Source of the DNA: Cyanobacteria bacterium SIG29
Lineage (GTDB): Bacteria > Cyanobacteriota > Vampirovibrionia > Gastranaerophilales > Gastranaerophilaceae
DNA length: 64,000 nt
NCBI GenBank assembly: GCA_015152515.1
Contig: SUTV01000001.1
Coordinates: 1-64,000, forward strand
Direction: 5' to 3'
The notes under the pieces are model-generated. The model did no database searches and had not been told where the DNA came from. It saw only the letters and a list, made by a program, of their open reading frames with translations. This document shows positions 17,878 through 26,940 of the stretch, piece after piece (position 1 is the stretch's first letter; each line of letters starts with the position of its first letter). The translations under genes were made by a program, and so were the position numbers.

Positions 17878-18764
17878 TTCTTTATCCCCTCTACAATATC
17901 TTCCAATATCCCAAATAAAATTTCAGAATTGATATTGCTTTTTTCAAGTATATCACAAGCTTGATTAGATAGGAATAGTACTTGTTTTTTTGCTTCTTCT
18001 AGACCGTACATAGCCACATAAGTTGATTTTTCTACATTTGCATCCTTACCAGGTGTTTTACCTAAAGACTCTAATGTTGAAGTAACATCTAAAATATCAT
18101 CATAAATTTGGAATAAATGCCCATACAATTGAGCAAATAAAGTTAAAGAATCAATTTTCTTTTTAGGTGCTTTAGCAATAATAGCACCTGCTTTAACGGC
18201 CAATTCAAATAATTTTGCTGTTTTATATTCATAAATGTAATTCAAAGTTTCTTTTGAAATCTTTTTATGTTCTGAATCAATATCAACCATTTGACCAGAA
18301 ATAATTCCATCAACACCAGCTGCGATAAAAAATTCATTCAAAACTTTCATTAATTGTGTTGGTTTAACAGATTTTGGAGTTTTATCTAAAATCAACTTTG
18401 GCGCATAGCTTAAAAAAGCGTCACCAGCTAAAACTGCAGTATATTCGCCAAACACTTTATGATTAGTTAATTTGCCTCGTCTATAATCATCATTATCCAT
18501 ACAAGGTAAATCATCATGAATTAAACTTTGACAATGTAACATTTCTATAGCGCATGCTGTTGGTAAAATTTCTTCGATTGAAGCACCTAATAATGTTGCA
18601 ACTTCACAAGCTATAACAGGACGCAATCTTTTTCCACCAGCTAGTAAAGAATATTTCATTGATTCATAAATTTTATCCGGATATTTTACATCAATATATT
18701 TATCTAAATGTTCATCAACAATTTCCCTAAATCTATTAAATTTTAATTTTGCAGCTTCATTCAT
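17868..18764 (-). CDS. ispA: Polyprenyl (farnesyl/geranylgeranyl) diphosphate synthase
   Basis: The 298-residue trans-prenyltransferase condenses isopentenyl diphosphate with allylic diphosphates. The first Asp-rich motif is DDLPCMDND with RRG after it; the second is QIYDDILD. The spacing and length match bacterial IspA/CrtE proteins; chain length cannot be decided reliably. It lies 6 bases downstream of rsgA and overlaps the DUF212 gene, indicating one operon. Confidence 0.92.
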   Translation of the reverse strand: MNEAAKLKFNRFREIVDEHLDKYIDVKYPDKIYESMKYSLLAGGKRLRPVIACEVATLLGASIEEILPTACAIEMLHCQSLIHDDLPCMDNDDYRRGKLTNHKVFGEYTAVLAGDAFLSYAPKLILDKTPKSVKPTQLMKVLNEFFIAAGVDGIISGQMVDIDSEHKKISKETLNYIYEYKTAKLFELAVKAGAIIAKAPKKKIDSLTLFAQLYGHLFQIYDDILDVTSTLESLGKTPGKDANVEKSTYVAMYGLEEAKKQVLFLSNQACDILEKSNINSEILFGILEDIVEGIKKCS

Positions 18765-18770
18765 CTTTTT

Positions 18771-19772
18771 CTATATTTCCTTATGAATATTTTGATTATT
18801 TGTTTTTCTAGATATATTTCTCTTCTTATGAGATATTTTTGTCATAATTTTATTTTGATTATATTTAACTCTACCTTCATCTTTTATAGATTTTTTTGAA
18901 ATCATTTCTTTATACTCATTTGCTTCAGAAACAAACTTCTTGTAACTATCATACCTTGAAGTAGACATAGACTCAATGATATCTTGAGCGCCACAACCAA
19001 TTTCACCAATATGCAAACAGTCTTTAAATTTACAATTTAACTCATGGCAAGAAAATTCAACAAAAAGTTTTTCAATTTCATTCGGCAAAAGAAAATCAAA
19101 TTTCAAATGAGAAAACCCTGGAGTATCAACAATAAAAGAATTTTTATCAATATCTATTAATTCACAATGTCTTGTTGTATGAACACCTTTTTGAGTTTTG
19201 TCACTAACAGGAAGCGTTTTTAATTTTGAAGAATTTAAAAGTGCATTAATTAATGAAGACTTACCAACACCAGATTGACCACATAAAATCGAAGTATTAT
19301 CTTTTAAAAATGGTTTCAATTCTTCCAATCCTGTTTTTTCAAGCGCAGAAGTAAAAACGACTTCATAACCAAGTGGAATATACATATCAATAATTTCTGC
19401 TTTTAAATCATCAAATTCATCAATATCTTCTTTGTTAAAACATAAAATAGGTTGAATTTTATGATATTCACAATGTGCAATATATCTATTCAACTGTTCA
19501 TATTGTAAATCAGGAGCCTTTAGCGCAGATACAATAATTACTTGTGAAACATTAGCAACTTTTGGCTTATTAATAAGATTAATTCTATTAACAGGACAAG
19601 AAATAAAAGCTTGCATAGAATTTTCATCAAATTGTTCTAATTCAACATAATCACCAGTGTAAATATCTTCTTTTTGTTTTTTTAAAACACTTTTAATCTT
19701 TGCTTCAACAACTCCAAGTTCTGTTTCCACATAATAAAAATCTGAAAATATCTTAACAACACGCCCTATCAT
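18771..19772 (-). CDS. rsgA: Ribosome small-subunit-dependent GTPase RsgA
   Basis: The 333-residue circularly permuted GTPase acts in late 30S subunit maturation. An N-terminal OB-fold is followed by the permuted GTPase motifs: NKEDID, then the P-loop GQSGVGKSSLINALL and DTPGFSHLKF. The zinc-knuckle domain has CHELNCKFKDCLHIGEIGC. A basic tail of about 40 residues follows. I use the ATG at 19772 (MIGRVVKIFSDFYYV); the frame's earlier ATG adds ten unlikely residues. It begins the leftward rsgA-ispA-DUF212-kinase block. Confidence 0.95.
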   Translation of the reverse strand: MIGRVVKIFSDFYYVETELGVVEAKIKSVLKKQKEDIYTGDYVELEQFDENSMQAFISCPVNRINLINKPKVANVSQVIIVSALKAPDLQYEQLNRYIAHCEYHKIQPILCFNKEDIDEFDDLKAEIIDMYIPLGYEVVFTSALEKTGLEELKPFLKDNTSILCGQSGVGKSSLINALLNSSKLKTLPVSDKTQKGVHTTRHCELIDIDKNSFIVDTPGFSHLKFDFLLPNEIEKLFVEFSCHELNCKFKDCLHIGEIGCGAQDIIESMSTSRYDSYKKFVSEANEYKEMISKKSIKDEGRVKYNQNKIMTKISHKKRNISRKTNNQNIHKEI

Positions 19773-19867
19773 AGTAAAAATATTATAACAAAAAATATGC
19801 ATAAATAAATATTTAAGTTATAATAATAAGCGAAAATAGAAGTGTATAAAAAAGAAAAGAGAAAAAC

Positions 19868-22003
19868 ATGGTAGAATCAAAAAAAATTCAAATACCTGTT
19901 GGCGACAAAGTAGTTGAAATTGAAACAGGTAAGTATGCAAAATCTGCTACCAGCTCAGTAACAGTACGCTGTGGAGATACAATGTTGTTTGTACACGCAG
20001 TGGTTAGCCCAGAACCAAGAGTTGGTATCGACTTTTTCCCATTATTGATTGATTATGAAGAAAGAATGTCATCAATCGGACGCATCCCAGGTGGTTACAA
20101 TAGAAGTGAAGGTAAAGCAAGTGATAAAGCAATTCTTGTTTCACGTTTAATTGATAGACCAATCAGACCTTTATTCCCTAAAGGTTACAGAAATGATATT
20201 CAAATCGTAGCTCAACTATTCAGCTATGACCAAGAAAACCAACCAGATACATTAGCAATGTTAGGCGCATCAGCAGCATTAATGTTGACAGGCGCACCAT
20301 TTGAAGGACCAATCGGTGCTGTTAGAGTTGCAAAAATTGATGGACAATTAATTGCAAACCCAACTCACCAACAAGCTGCTAAATCTGATTTAGATATTGT
20401 TATTTCTGGTACTCACGACAGCGTAATCATGGTTGAAGCTGGTTGTAAATTCGTTACAGAAGACGATATTATGGAAGCTGTTGAATTTGCACAAGTAGAA
20501 ATCAGAAAACAATGCGAAGCTCAACTTCAATTTGCAAAAGATTGCGGAGTTGAAAGAGAAGAATTCGTTAACCCATACGATACTACAGAACTTAAAAATT
20601 TAATTTCTGAAGTAGCTGGCGATATGATTTTTGATGCATATCACAACTTTGATAGAACATACAGACAAGAAAAATTAGCAGAAGCTAAAAATCTTGTAAA
20701 AGAAAAAGTTGAAGCACTTCCAGAAGACCATTACATAAACAAAATCATTGAAGAAACAGGTATTGATTTTGTTTCTGAAGAATTCAAAGCAGCAGAAAAG
20801 AAAGTAATGCGTGCAATGATTTTAGATGAAGGTGTTCGTGCTGACGGAAGAAAACCAAATGAAGTTCGTCCAATTTGGTGTGAAGTTGGTGTTATTCCAA
20901 GAGCACATGGTTCAGCGGTATTCACAAGAGGACAAACACAAATTCTTTCTGTTGCAACATTAGCTGGTCCAGGTATGAAACAAGAACTAGACGGTGTTGA
21001 TCCTGAAACTGAAAAAACTTATATGCATAAATACATCTTCCCAGGATTTTCAGTTGGCGAAGTAAAACCACTACGCGGGCCAGGAAGAAGAGAAGTTGGT
21101 CACGGAAACTTAGCTGAAAGAGCGAATGTTCCAGCGCTTCCATCACAAGAAGAATTTGGTTATACAATCAGAGTAACATCTGATGTATTAGAATCAAATG
21201 GTTCAACATCAATGGGTTCAACCTGTGGTTCATCAATGGCATTAATGAACGCTGGTGTTCCAGTAAAATGCATGATTGGTGGTGTTGCTATGGGTATGAT
21301 TACAGAACCTGACCGCGAACCAGTTGTATTAACAGATATTCAAGGTATTGAAGACTTCCTTGGCGATATGGACTTCAAAGTTACTGGTAATGATGATGGT
21401 ATTACAGCTCTTCAAATGGATATGAAAGCAAAAGGTATTGCAAACGATACTTTAAGAAGAGCATTAGCTCAAGCAAAAGAAGGTAGATTACACATCTTAT
21501 CTAAAATGAGAGAAGCTATCACAGAACCTGCAAAAGATTTATCACCATATGCACCAAGAATCTTCACAATGACAATTCCAACTGAAGATATTGGCGCTGT
21601 AATCGGACCTGGTGGTAAAAATATTAGAGGAATCATCGAAGCATCTGGTGCAGAAATCGATATTCAAGACGATGGTAGAGTAACAATTACATCTAATGAC
21701 AAAGAAGGTGCTGATATTGCAAAATCTATGATTAACCAAATTACATTCAAACCTGTAGAAGGTATGGTATGCAAAGGTAAAATCGTTAAAATAGTTCAAT
21801 TCGGTGCATTCGTTGAATTAGCTCCAGGCAAAGATGGCATGGTTCACATTTCTCAAGTTTGCAAAGAAAGAATCGAAACTATCGAAGGCAAACTAAATGT
21901 TGGAGATGTAGTAACTGTTAAAGTTATTAAAATCGACGATAGAGGAAAAGTAAGCTTAACAATTAAAGGCGTTACAGAAGAAGAAGCAGCTAATTGCCAA
22001 TAA
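19868..22003 (+). CDS. pnp: Polyribonucleotide nucleotidyltransferase (PNPase)
   Basis: The 711-residue phosphorolytic exoribonuclease has two RNase PH domains around a helical linker, then KH (IGPGGKNIRGIIEASGAEIDI) and S1 (VEGMVCKGKIVKIVQFGAFVEL) RNA-binding domains at the C-terminus. Length and order are typical. A TATAAT at 19819 suggests its own promoter, divergent from rsgA. A strong hairpin follows the stop codon. Nothing unusual was seen. Confidence 0.98.
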   Translation: MVESKKIQIPVGDKVVEIETGKYAKSATSSVTVRCGDTMLFVHAVVSPEPRVGIDFFPLLIDYEERMSSIGRIPGGYNRSEGKASDKAILVSRLIDRPIRPLFPKGYRNDIQIVAQLFSYDQENQPDTLAMLGASAALMLTGAPFEGPIGAVRVAKIDGQLIANPTHQQAAKSDLDIVISGTHDSVIMVEAGCKFVTEDDIMEAVEFAQVEIRKQCEAQLQFAKDCGVEREEFVNPYDTTELKNLISEVAGDMIFDAYHNFDRTYRQEKLAEAKNLVKEKVEALPEDHYINKIIEETGIDFVSEEFKAAEKKVMRAMILDEGVRADGRKPNEVRPIWCEVGVIPRAHGSAVFTRGQTQILSVATLAGPGMKQELDGVDPETEKTYMHKYIFPGFSVGEVKPLRGPGRREVGHGNLAERANVPALPSQEEFGYTIRVTSDVLESNGSTSMGSTCGSSMALMNAGVPVKCMIGGVAMGMITEPDREPVVLTDIQGIEDFLGDMDFKVTGNDDGITALQMDMKAKGIANDTLRRALAQAKEGRLHILSKMREAITEPAKDLSPYAPRIFTMTIPTEDIGAVIGPGGKNIRGIIEASGAEIDIQDDGRVTITSNDKEGADIAKSMINQITFKPVEGMVCKGKIVKIVQFGAFVELAPGKDGMVHISQVCKERIETIEGKLNVGDVVTVKVIKIDDRGKVSLTIKGVTEEEAANCQ

Positions 22004-22020
22004 TTTTTTAACATAATATA

Positions 22021-22062
22021 ATAAGCCCAGATGGTTTTAAACCATCTGGGCTTATTAATTTT
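22021..22062 (+). terminator. Intrinsic terminator after pnp
   Basis: A stem of about 15-16 base pairs (ATAAGCCCAGATGG with its complement) has a tiny loop and is followed by TTTTTG. It lies directly before the ribosome site of the patatin gene, so that gene probably has another promoter or relies on read-through. Confidence 0.85.
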
Positions 22063-22072
22063 TGAGGTGATT

Positions 22073-23254
22073 TTGGAAAATAAAATTAAATATAATTGTA
22101 TATTCGGTGGTGGCGGAGTACGCGGAATTTGTTACATTGGCGCATTAAAAGCATTAAATGAACTTAATATAGAAATCGATTCTATTGCAGGTTCATCAGT
22201 AGGTGCCGTTTTTGCTGGATTACTTGCTGCCGGATACAATGCAGAAGAAATTAAAGAACACTTTTTTGATTTCAATTTTAATATGTTTAGAGACATTAAT
22301 ATAAATATATTTAATACTGATATTTCATTGAGCAAAGGTGAAATATTTTTAGATTGGTTAAGAGATAAATTAAATAAAAAATTGAACAAAGATAAAGTCC
22401 GTTTTAAAGATTTAAAAAAAGACTTATATATTCTAACTTTAGATTTAAATACAAATACACCTTTTATATTTTCAAAAGAAACAACACCAGAAGAAGAAGT
22501 TGCATTTGCGATAAGGACATCAGCTTGCTTACCAGGATTAATGAAACCAATTAGTTTAGGTGATGCGTTGCTTGTTGATGGAGATTTAACTAAAAGTTGG
22601 GCTGGTTGGAAAATTTATGATGAATTAAATACTTCTAATACAAGATTACTTGAATTCAGATTAGAAGGAACAAAAGATAATGGCGTATTTAAAAATCCAA
22701 TGGATTATTTAAATTCAATTATAAGTACTATTTGGTATCTATGTACCGAAAACATTTATAATTCAAATAATCAAAATGATAGATATGATTATGTTGTAAT
22801 TGATGCAAAAGATGTTATTCTTTTTGACTTTGCAATAGAAAAAGATATTAAAGAAAAACTTGTTGATAAAGGTTATGAAACAACAAAAAAATATTTTAAA
22901 AATACACTCATAAAAAAGAAAAAAGATATCTTACCTATATATATTAATATAGAAAACAACTTAAAATTATTAGAAAAATCAATATCTAATAATAATCCAA
23001 CAGAAGCTTTATTTGTTATCAATGAAATTTTATCTTCAATGCACGAAGATACAAAATATATTGATATATCTATTTACGAAAAAATCAAAGATTTAAAAAA
23101 TTCTCTACAAAAAAATATCAAAAAAACTTTTTTAACAAAAAGAATTGATAATGAAAAACAAATAAAAGAACGCACAGAATTCATAAATATGCTTGTAAAA
23201 GAAAGAATTGACGATTTAAATAATTATATAAAAATTTACAGTAATAAAACTTAA
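22073..23254 (+). CDS. Patatin-like phospholipase
   Basis: The 393-residue protein has the oxyanion motif GGGGVRGICYIGAL near the N-terminus, the nucleophile in GSSVGA, and the catalytic Asp in VDGDLT, as in patatin lipases. The C-terminal 150 residues are a helical, lysine-rich extension. I start at TTG 22073 because GAGGTGAT, a near-perfect anti-SD match, lies just upstream. A longer ATG-started frame would run through the pnp terminator stem. No signal peptide is present, so it acts in the cytoplasm or is exported unconventionally. Confidence 0.85.
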   Translation: MENKIKYNCIFGGGGVRGICYIGALKALNELNIEIDSIAGSSVGAVFAGLLAAGYNAEEIKEHFFDFNFNMFRDININIFNTDISLSKGEIFLDWLRDKLNKKLNKDKVRFKDLKKDLYILTLDLNTNTPFIFSKETTPEEEVAFAIRTSACLPGLMKPISLGDALLVDGDLTKSWAGWKIYDELNTSNTRLLEFRLEGTKDNGVFKNPMDYLNSIISTIWYLCTENIYNSNNQNDRYDYVVIDAKDVILFDFAIEKDIKEKLVDKGYETTKKYFKNTLIKKKKDILPIYINIENNLKLLEKSISNNNPTEALFVINEILSSMHEDTKYIDISIYEKIKDLKNSLQKNIKKTFLTKRIDNEKQIKERTEFINMLVKERIDDLNNYIKIYSNKT

Positions 23255-23333
23255 GAAAAAGAGCATGTTCTAACAAATTATTTTATAATTGATTTTTATA
23301 CAAGTACTTTAGATATATAGAGTGGAGAATAGA

Positions 23334-24188
23334 ATGGCTGGCGAAAGCACTATAGAGAGAATAAATATCAACAGTGAAGAACTACAACGAAACGAAAGTT
23401 TGGCGATTTTTAAAATTGTTGATGGATTAAAAGAAATTTTAGAAGAAGATAGACAACAAAAACAACCATTATTCTTATCTCTAAATGATAAATTATTAAT
23501 AAACCTGGTAAAAGAACACATAGAAAACAAACAAAGACAATGCTTAATAGGTATAACAGGAGAATCAGCTTCTGGTAAAACAACATTAGTAAATTATGTA
23601 TCTAAAGCATTAAGAAAAAAATTATTTAGCGAATCATATACTTCCTTATGTTGTGATGATTACTATAAAGATACATCTGACGAATTAAAAAAAGCAGGCA
23701 GTTATGAAGAACTATATAAAACTGGGTTCAGTTTCGATAAACCAGATGCAATCAATTTAGAGCTTATGAGAGCTCATTTAATCAGTTTAAAACACGGTTG
23801 TGGTGTAAATGCTCCAGAATATGATTTTGTTACTTGCGAAAGCATTCCAAATAGAGCATATAAAAATCCAACTAGAACAATTTTAGCTGAAGGACTTTAT
23901 GTTCTAGGTGAAGAACTAGTTGATTTATTTGATGTAAAAGTTTATGTGTTTACACCATACGAAAAAATACGCGAAAGATGGTTCGCTAGAGCAATTTCAA
24001 GAGGAAAAACTGGTTCTGCAGCAGAACATCAATTTGAAGATGTAAATTCAACAGCACAAATTTATATTAGACCAACTATGAAAAATGCAGACATTGTTAT
24101 AAATGGTTTAGCAAGCGCAGAATACATTGAGGAAATTACAACAAAAATTATAAATTTAGTAAATGATGTTATAAATTTTTATAGATAA
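23334..24188 (+). CDS. Uridine kinase / phosphoribulokinase-family kinase
   Basis: The 284-residue protein has a P-loop ITGESASGKTT near residue 75, then CCDDYYKD and FDKPDAINLELM, as in uridine/cytidine kinases. An N-terminal helical extension of about 70 residues makes it longer than typical Udk. The ATG at 23334 is preceded by GGAG at good spacing; an in-frame GTG at 23322 is less likely. The substrate could be uridine or another small molecule. Confidence 0.8.
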   Translation: MAGESTIERININSEELQRNESLAIFKIVDGLKEILEEDRQQKQPLFLSLNDKLLINLVKEHIENKQRQCLIGITGESASGKTTLVNYVSKALRKKLFSESYTSLCCDDYYKDTSDELKKAGSYEELYKTGFSFDKPDAINLELMRAHLISLKHGCGVNAPEYDFVTCESIPNRAYKNPTRTILAEGLYVLGEELVDLFDVKVYVFTPYEKIRERWFARAISRGKTGSAAEHQFEDVNSTAQIYIRPTMKNADIVINGLASAEYIEEITTKIINLVNDVINFYR

Positions 24189-24453
24189 TAAAAAATACTA
24201 AAATAATAAAATATTTAGAAAATTTACATTTTTTTGTAAAAAAATGTAAATTTTTTTTATAAAAAAATATTTATTTATTAAAGAAAATATTAAAAAAGTC
24301 GATAAAAAAAATGGATAAATAAAGAGATTAAGGGTTAATCAAAAATAAAAAATCCTTAAAAAATCAAGACTAAGTAATATTTTAGCGATGGCAATTATTT
24401 GATTTGTCGTGTTTTAGTATTTATGTAGTCTCGTCACAGGCAAGGAGAATATC
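24189..24453 (+). other. Intergenic region with terminator and probable 5' leader
   Basis: This stretch of 265 bases holds one A/T-rich hairpin (24219-24258) and then an AT-rich run with no coding frame of note. The last 90 bases carry the AAGGAG ribosome site of the next gene. No convincing promoter boxes were seen. Confidence 0.5.
24219..24258 (+). terminator. Intrinsic terminator after the uridine-kinase-like gene
   Basis: A long A/T-rich stem (AAAATTTACATTTTTTT with its complement) has a two-base loop and is followed by a T run. Confidence 0.65.
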
Positions 24454-24738
24454 GTGGCAAAAGCGACACCGATGGCAGCACTACAACTTCATATTAATAG
24501 ATTAAGAAACTTTCTGAACTTCACAAAGGCATTTCTAAAAAAGAACAACCCTATAAAGACAACAGTTCAAAATACAGTTATGTACTTCCAAGAATTGTTT
24601 ACTCTAAAACAAAAGATCAAAAAGATTCAATATCGTATTAACTATGAAAAATACAAACTAAAAAAGACAGAACTGATTCTAGCACAGAATTCAGAACACG
24701 TGTTTTTAAAAGGCAGATCACTCAATCAAACAAGGTAA
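24454..24738 (+). CDS. Small basic helical protein of unknown function
   Basis: The 94-residue protein starts with GTG, preceded by AAGGAG seven bases upstream. It is strongly basic, with long helices (MAALQLHINRLRNF, LKQKIKKIQYRINYEKYKLKK). I do not recognise it. It lies 6 bases upstream of a coiled-coil gene and surely forms a pair with it. Codon use is richer in C and G at third positions than in the neighbours. Confidence 0.65.
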   Translation: MAKATPMAALQLHINRLRNFLNFTKAFLKKNNPIKTTVQNTVMYFQELFTLKQKIKKIQYRINYEKYKLKKTELILAQNSEHVFLKGRSLNQTR

Positions 24739-24744
24739 ATAAAA

Positions 24745-25083
24745 ATGGGATTTTTAGTAGCATTTACAAGACAGATGTATTTGACAAGCTATGTACATAG
24801 TTTGCAAGTGAAGGTCAAAGATATTACCGAACAAAAATTGGAATTAACAGAAACAATAAGCCAATTATCAACTCAAATTAGTGATATTGGTGACAATGAT
24901 TCGCCTGCTGTTAAAAAGCTCAAAGCCCGAATGACGGAGCTAGAAAACCTCGATAAGCAGCTGGAAATGAGGATGAAAAAATATCAAACTCAACTAGATG
25001 CAGCGAACGCAGAACTTCAATCAACAACTCAAGGCGTTCAACAATTAGCTCAAAGTTCATTCTCACCAAAATATTGTCAATAA
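24745..25083 (+). CDS. Small coiled-coil protein of unknown function
   Basis: The 112-residue protein has a short hydrophobic start (MGFLVAFTRQMYLTSYV) and then about 75 residues of heptad-like coiled coil, ending in a Gln/Ser-rich tail with a cysteine. It is paired with the basic protein upstream and closed by a strong terminator. Its architecture resembles small structural, chaperone or secretion-stalk proteins, but no family is recognised. Confidence 0.65.
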   Translation: MGFLVAFTRQMYLTSYVHSLQVKVKDITEQKLELTETISQLSTQISDIGDNDSPAVKKLKARMTELENLDKQLEMRMKKYQTQLDAANAELQSTTQGVQQLAQSSFSPKYCQ

Positions 25084-25084
25084 T

Positions 25085-25116
25085 AAAAAAAGGAACAGTT
25101 CTCTGTTCCTTTTTTA
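25085..25116 (+). terminator. Intrinsic terminator before the lipid operon
   Basis: The stem AGGAACAG with CTGTTCCT is extended by A-T pairs, has a TTCT loop, and is followed by T7. Confidence 0.88.
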
Positions 25117-25117
25117 T

Positions 25118-25145
25118 TTGACAAAATACATCTTCAATTTAAAAT
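25118..25145 (+). promoter_or_regulatory. Promoter of the yceD-rpmF-pls/fab operon (near-leaderless)
   Basis: A consensus -35 TTGACA (25118-25123) and a -10 TAAAAT (25140-25145) are 16 bases apart. Transcription would start about 7 bases on, at 25151-25153, on or beside the first ATG codons of yceD. No ribosome-binding site fits between them. Confidence 0.75.
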
Positions 25146-25149
25146 AAAA

Positions 25150-25644
25150 ATGATGAAGATAAATATTACAGACTTAGAAAACACAGAAAATAAAATAATA
25201 AATATAGAATTTTCTGAAATATTTGAAGAATTTAATAAGGAAAAACCTGTTAAAGCAAACTTAGAAATCAAGGAATTAGGAAGCATAATTAAAATAACAG
25301 GGGAAATTAATGCCTTATTAAATTTAACTTGCGATATGTGTTTAAAAGAATTTACTAAAGAAATGAACATAAATATTGAAGAATTCTTTACAAAATACAC
25401 ATTGAATGAAACAGGAGCAAGTGAGTTTGAAATAAAGCAGGACGGCTTTATCGAAGATTTAAATGGTTCAAATGAAATAGATATTACAGATTTAATTTAT
25501 CAAAGTGTAATATTAAATATACCAAATAAACTTGTTTGTGATATAAATTGTAATGGGAACGAAAAAGTTAATGAATATTTAAACAATAAACCAATCGACC
25601 CAAGATTAGAGATTTTTAAAAATATTAAAATAGAAAAGGAATAA
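25150..25644 (+). CDS. YceD-family (DUF177) protein
   Basis: The 164-residue protein matches the DUF177/YceD family by the central CDMCLKEFTKE pattern and the acidic stretch ahead of NPxDPRLEIFK-like residues. Its place directly before rpmF is the classic arrangement. The family is linked in plants and bacteria to 23S rRNA accumulation; its exact action is unsettled. ATG codons at 25150 and 25153 fall 5-8 bases after the -10 box, so the transcript is probably leaderless. Confidence 0.88.
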   Translation: MMKINITDLENTENKIINIEFSEIFEEFNKEKPVKANLEIKELGSIIKITGEINALLNLTCDMCLKEFTKEMNINIEEFFTKYTLNETGASEFEIKQDGFIEDLNGSNEIDITDLIYQSVILNIPNKLVCDINCNGNEKVNEYLNNKPIDPRLEIFKNIKIEKE

Positions 25645-25648
25645 AATC

Positions 25649-25852
25649 ATGGCAGTACCAAAGAAAAGAACAGGCAAATCAGCCCAAGGACATAGAAGAG
25701 CTAACTGGAAAGGCTCAGTACCAGAAACAACTATTTGTACTAATTGTGGTGCAACAGTATTAACACACACAGTATGTACAGAATGTGGAACATATAAAGG
25801 CCAAGTAGTAAGCAAAAAAGCAGTTGCTACAGAAGTTAAAGACGCAGAATAA
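25649..25852 (+). CDS. rpmF: 50S ribosomal protein L32
   Basis: The 67-residue protein has the L32 start MAVPKKRTGKSAQGHRRANWK and a zinc ribbon with CxNC and CxxC pairs (CTNCGATVLTHTVCTECG). It lies 4 bases after yceD, with AAAGGA before its ATG. Confidence 0.97.
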   Translation: MAVPKKRTGKSAQGHRRANWKGSVPETTICTNCGATVLTHTVCTECGTYKGQVVSKKAVATEVKDAE

Positions 25853-25880
25853 TAAGAAGAAAATGGGGATATAGAATAGT

Positions 25881-26939
25881 ATGACTAGGATAGCGATAGA
25901 TGCAATGGGAGGAGATTACGCTCCTAAAGCGGTAGTAGAGGGCGCTGTATGGGCAGCAATGGAATATAATATTCCCATTGAATTAGTTGGTAAATTATAC
26001 GATATAGAAAGAGAACTTGACCGCATTGACCAAGAAGGACTTGTTGTTGGTGGCGGCATTTTCCCTGCAAGAAAAATTAAAGTAAACACAAAAGCCCTAG
26101 ACATTAAAAAGACTCACGCATCAGAAGTAATCGAAATGGGTGAAGCTCCTGGTCAAGCTATTAGAAAAAAGAAAAATTCATCAATAGTATTAGCAGTAAA
26201 ATCAGTTGTTGAAGGAAGTTCAGATGCTGTTGTTGCAGCAGGTTCAACTGGTGCTGCTATGGGTGCTAGCTTATTCGGTTTAGGCAGACTACCTGGAATT
26301 GAAAGACCAGCTATTGCAACCGTTTTACCTACAATGAAAGGACCTTTGGTTCTTATAGACTCAGGTGCTAACACAGACTGTACACCTGAAATGTTATACC
26401 AATTCGGTCTAATGGGTTCAGCTTACGCTAAATCTGTTTTAGGCATAGATAATCCTAGAGTAGCAGTTTTAAATATAGGCGAAGAAGCTGGTAAGGGTGA
26501 TGAATTAGCTAGAGATACTTATAAAAAATTTGATGAAAACAAAGACAAAATTAATTTTATAGGTAATGCGGAAGGTAAAGAAATCTTTTTAGGTAATTGT
26601 GATGTAATTGTTTGTGATGGTTTCGTTGGTAACGTAACATTAAAAACAATTGAAGGTGTAGCAAGAATGTTCTTCTACATGGTAAAACAAGAATTTTATA
26701 GAGACCCAATTTCAAAAGTAATTGGTGTTTTAGTAAAACCTATACTAAAGAAAATGTATGCAAAAGTTAATTATGAAGAATTTGGCGGTGCATTATTACT
26801 TGGTGTTAAAGGTATTACAGTAATTTGTCACGGAAGATCTTCAGCATACGCAATTAAGAATGCCGTAAAAGTTGCATATAATGCAATTGAAGCTGGCGTA
26901 AACCAAAGCATTGCTTCATATTACGGGGAGAAAGAATAA
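25881..26939 (+). CDS. plsX: Phosphate acyltransferase PlsX
   Basis: The 352-residue peripheral membrane enzyme makes acyl-phosphate from acyl-ACP for phospholipid synthesis. The N-terminal RIAIDAMGGDYAP, the ASEVIEMGE stretch and the GSTGAAMGA motif are diagnostic. It is followed after one base by fabH, in the standard lipid operon order. Confidence 0.96.
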   Translation: MTRIAIDAMGGDYAPKAVVEGAVWAAMEYNIPIELVGKLYDIERELDRIDQEGLVVGGGIFPARKIKVNTKALDIKKTHASEVIEMGEAPGQAIRKKKNSSIVLAVKSVVEGSSDAVVAAGSTGAAMGASLFGLGRLPGIERPAIATVLPTMKGPLVLIDSGANTDCTPEMLYQFGLMGSAYAKSVLGIDNPRVAVLNIGEEAGKGDELARDTYKKFDENKDKINFIGNAEGKEIFLGNCDVIVCDGFVGNVTLKTIEGVARMFFYMVKQEFYRDPISKVIGVLVKPILKKMYAKVNYEEFGGALLLGVKGITVICHGRSSAYAIKNAVKVAYNAIEAGVNQSIASYYGEKE

Positions 26940-26940
26940 A

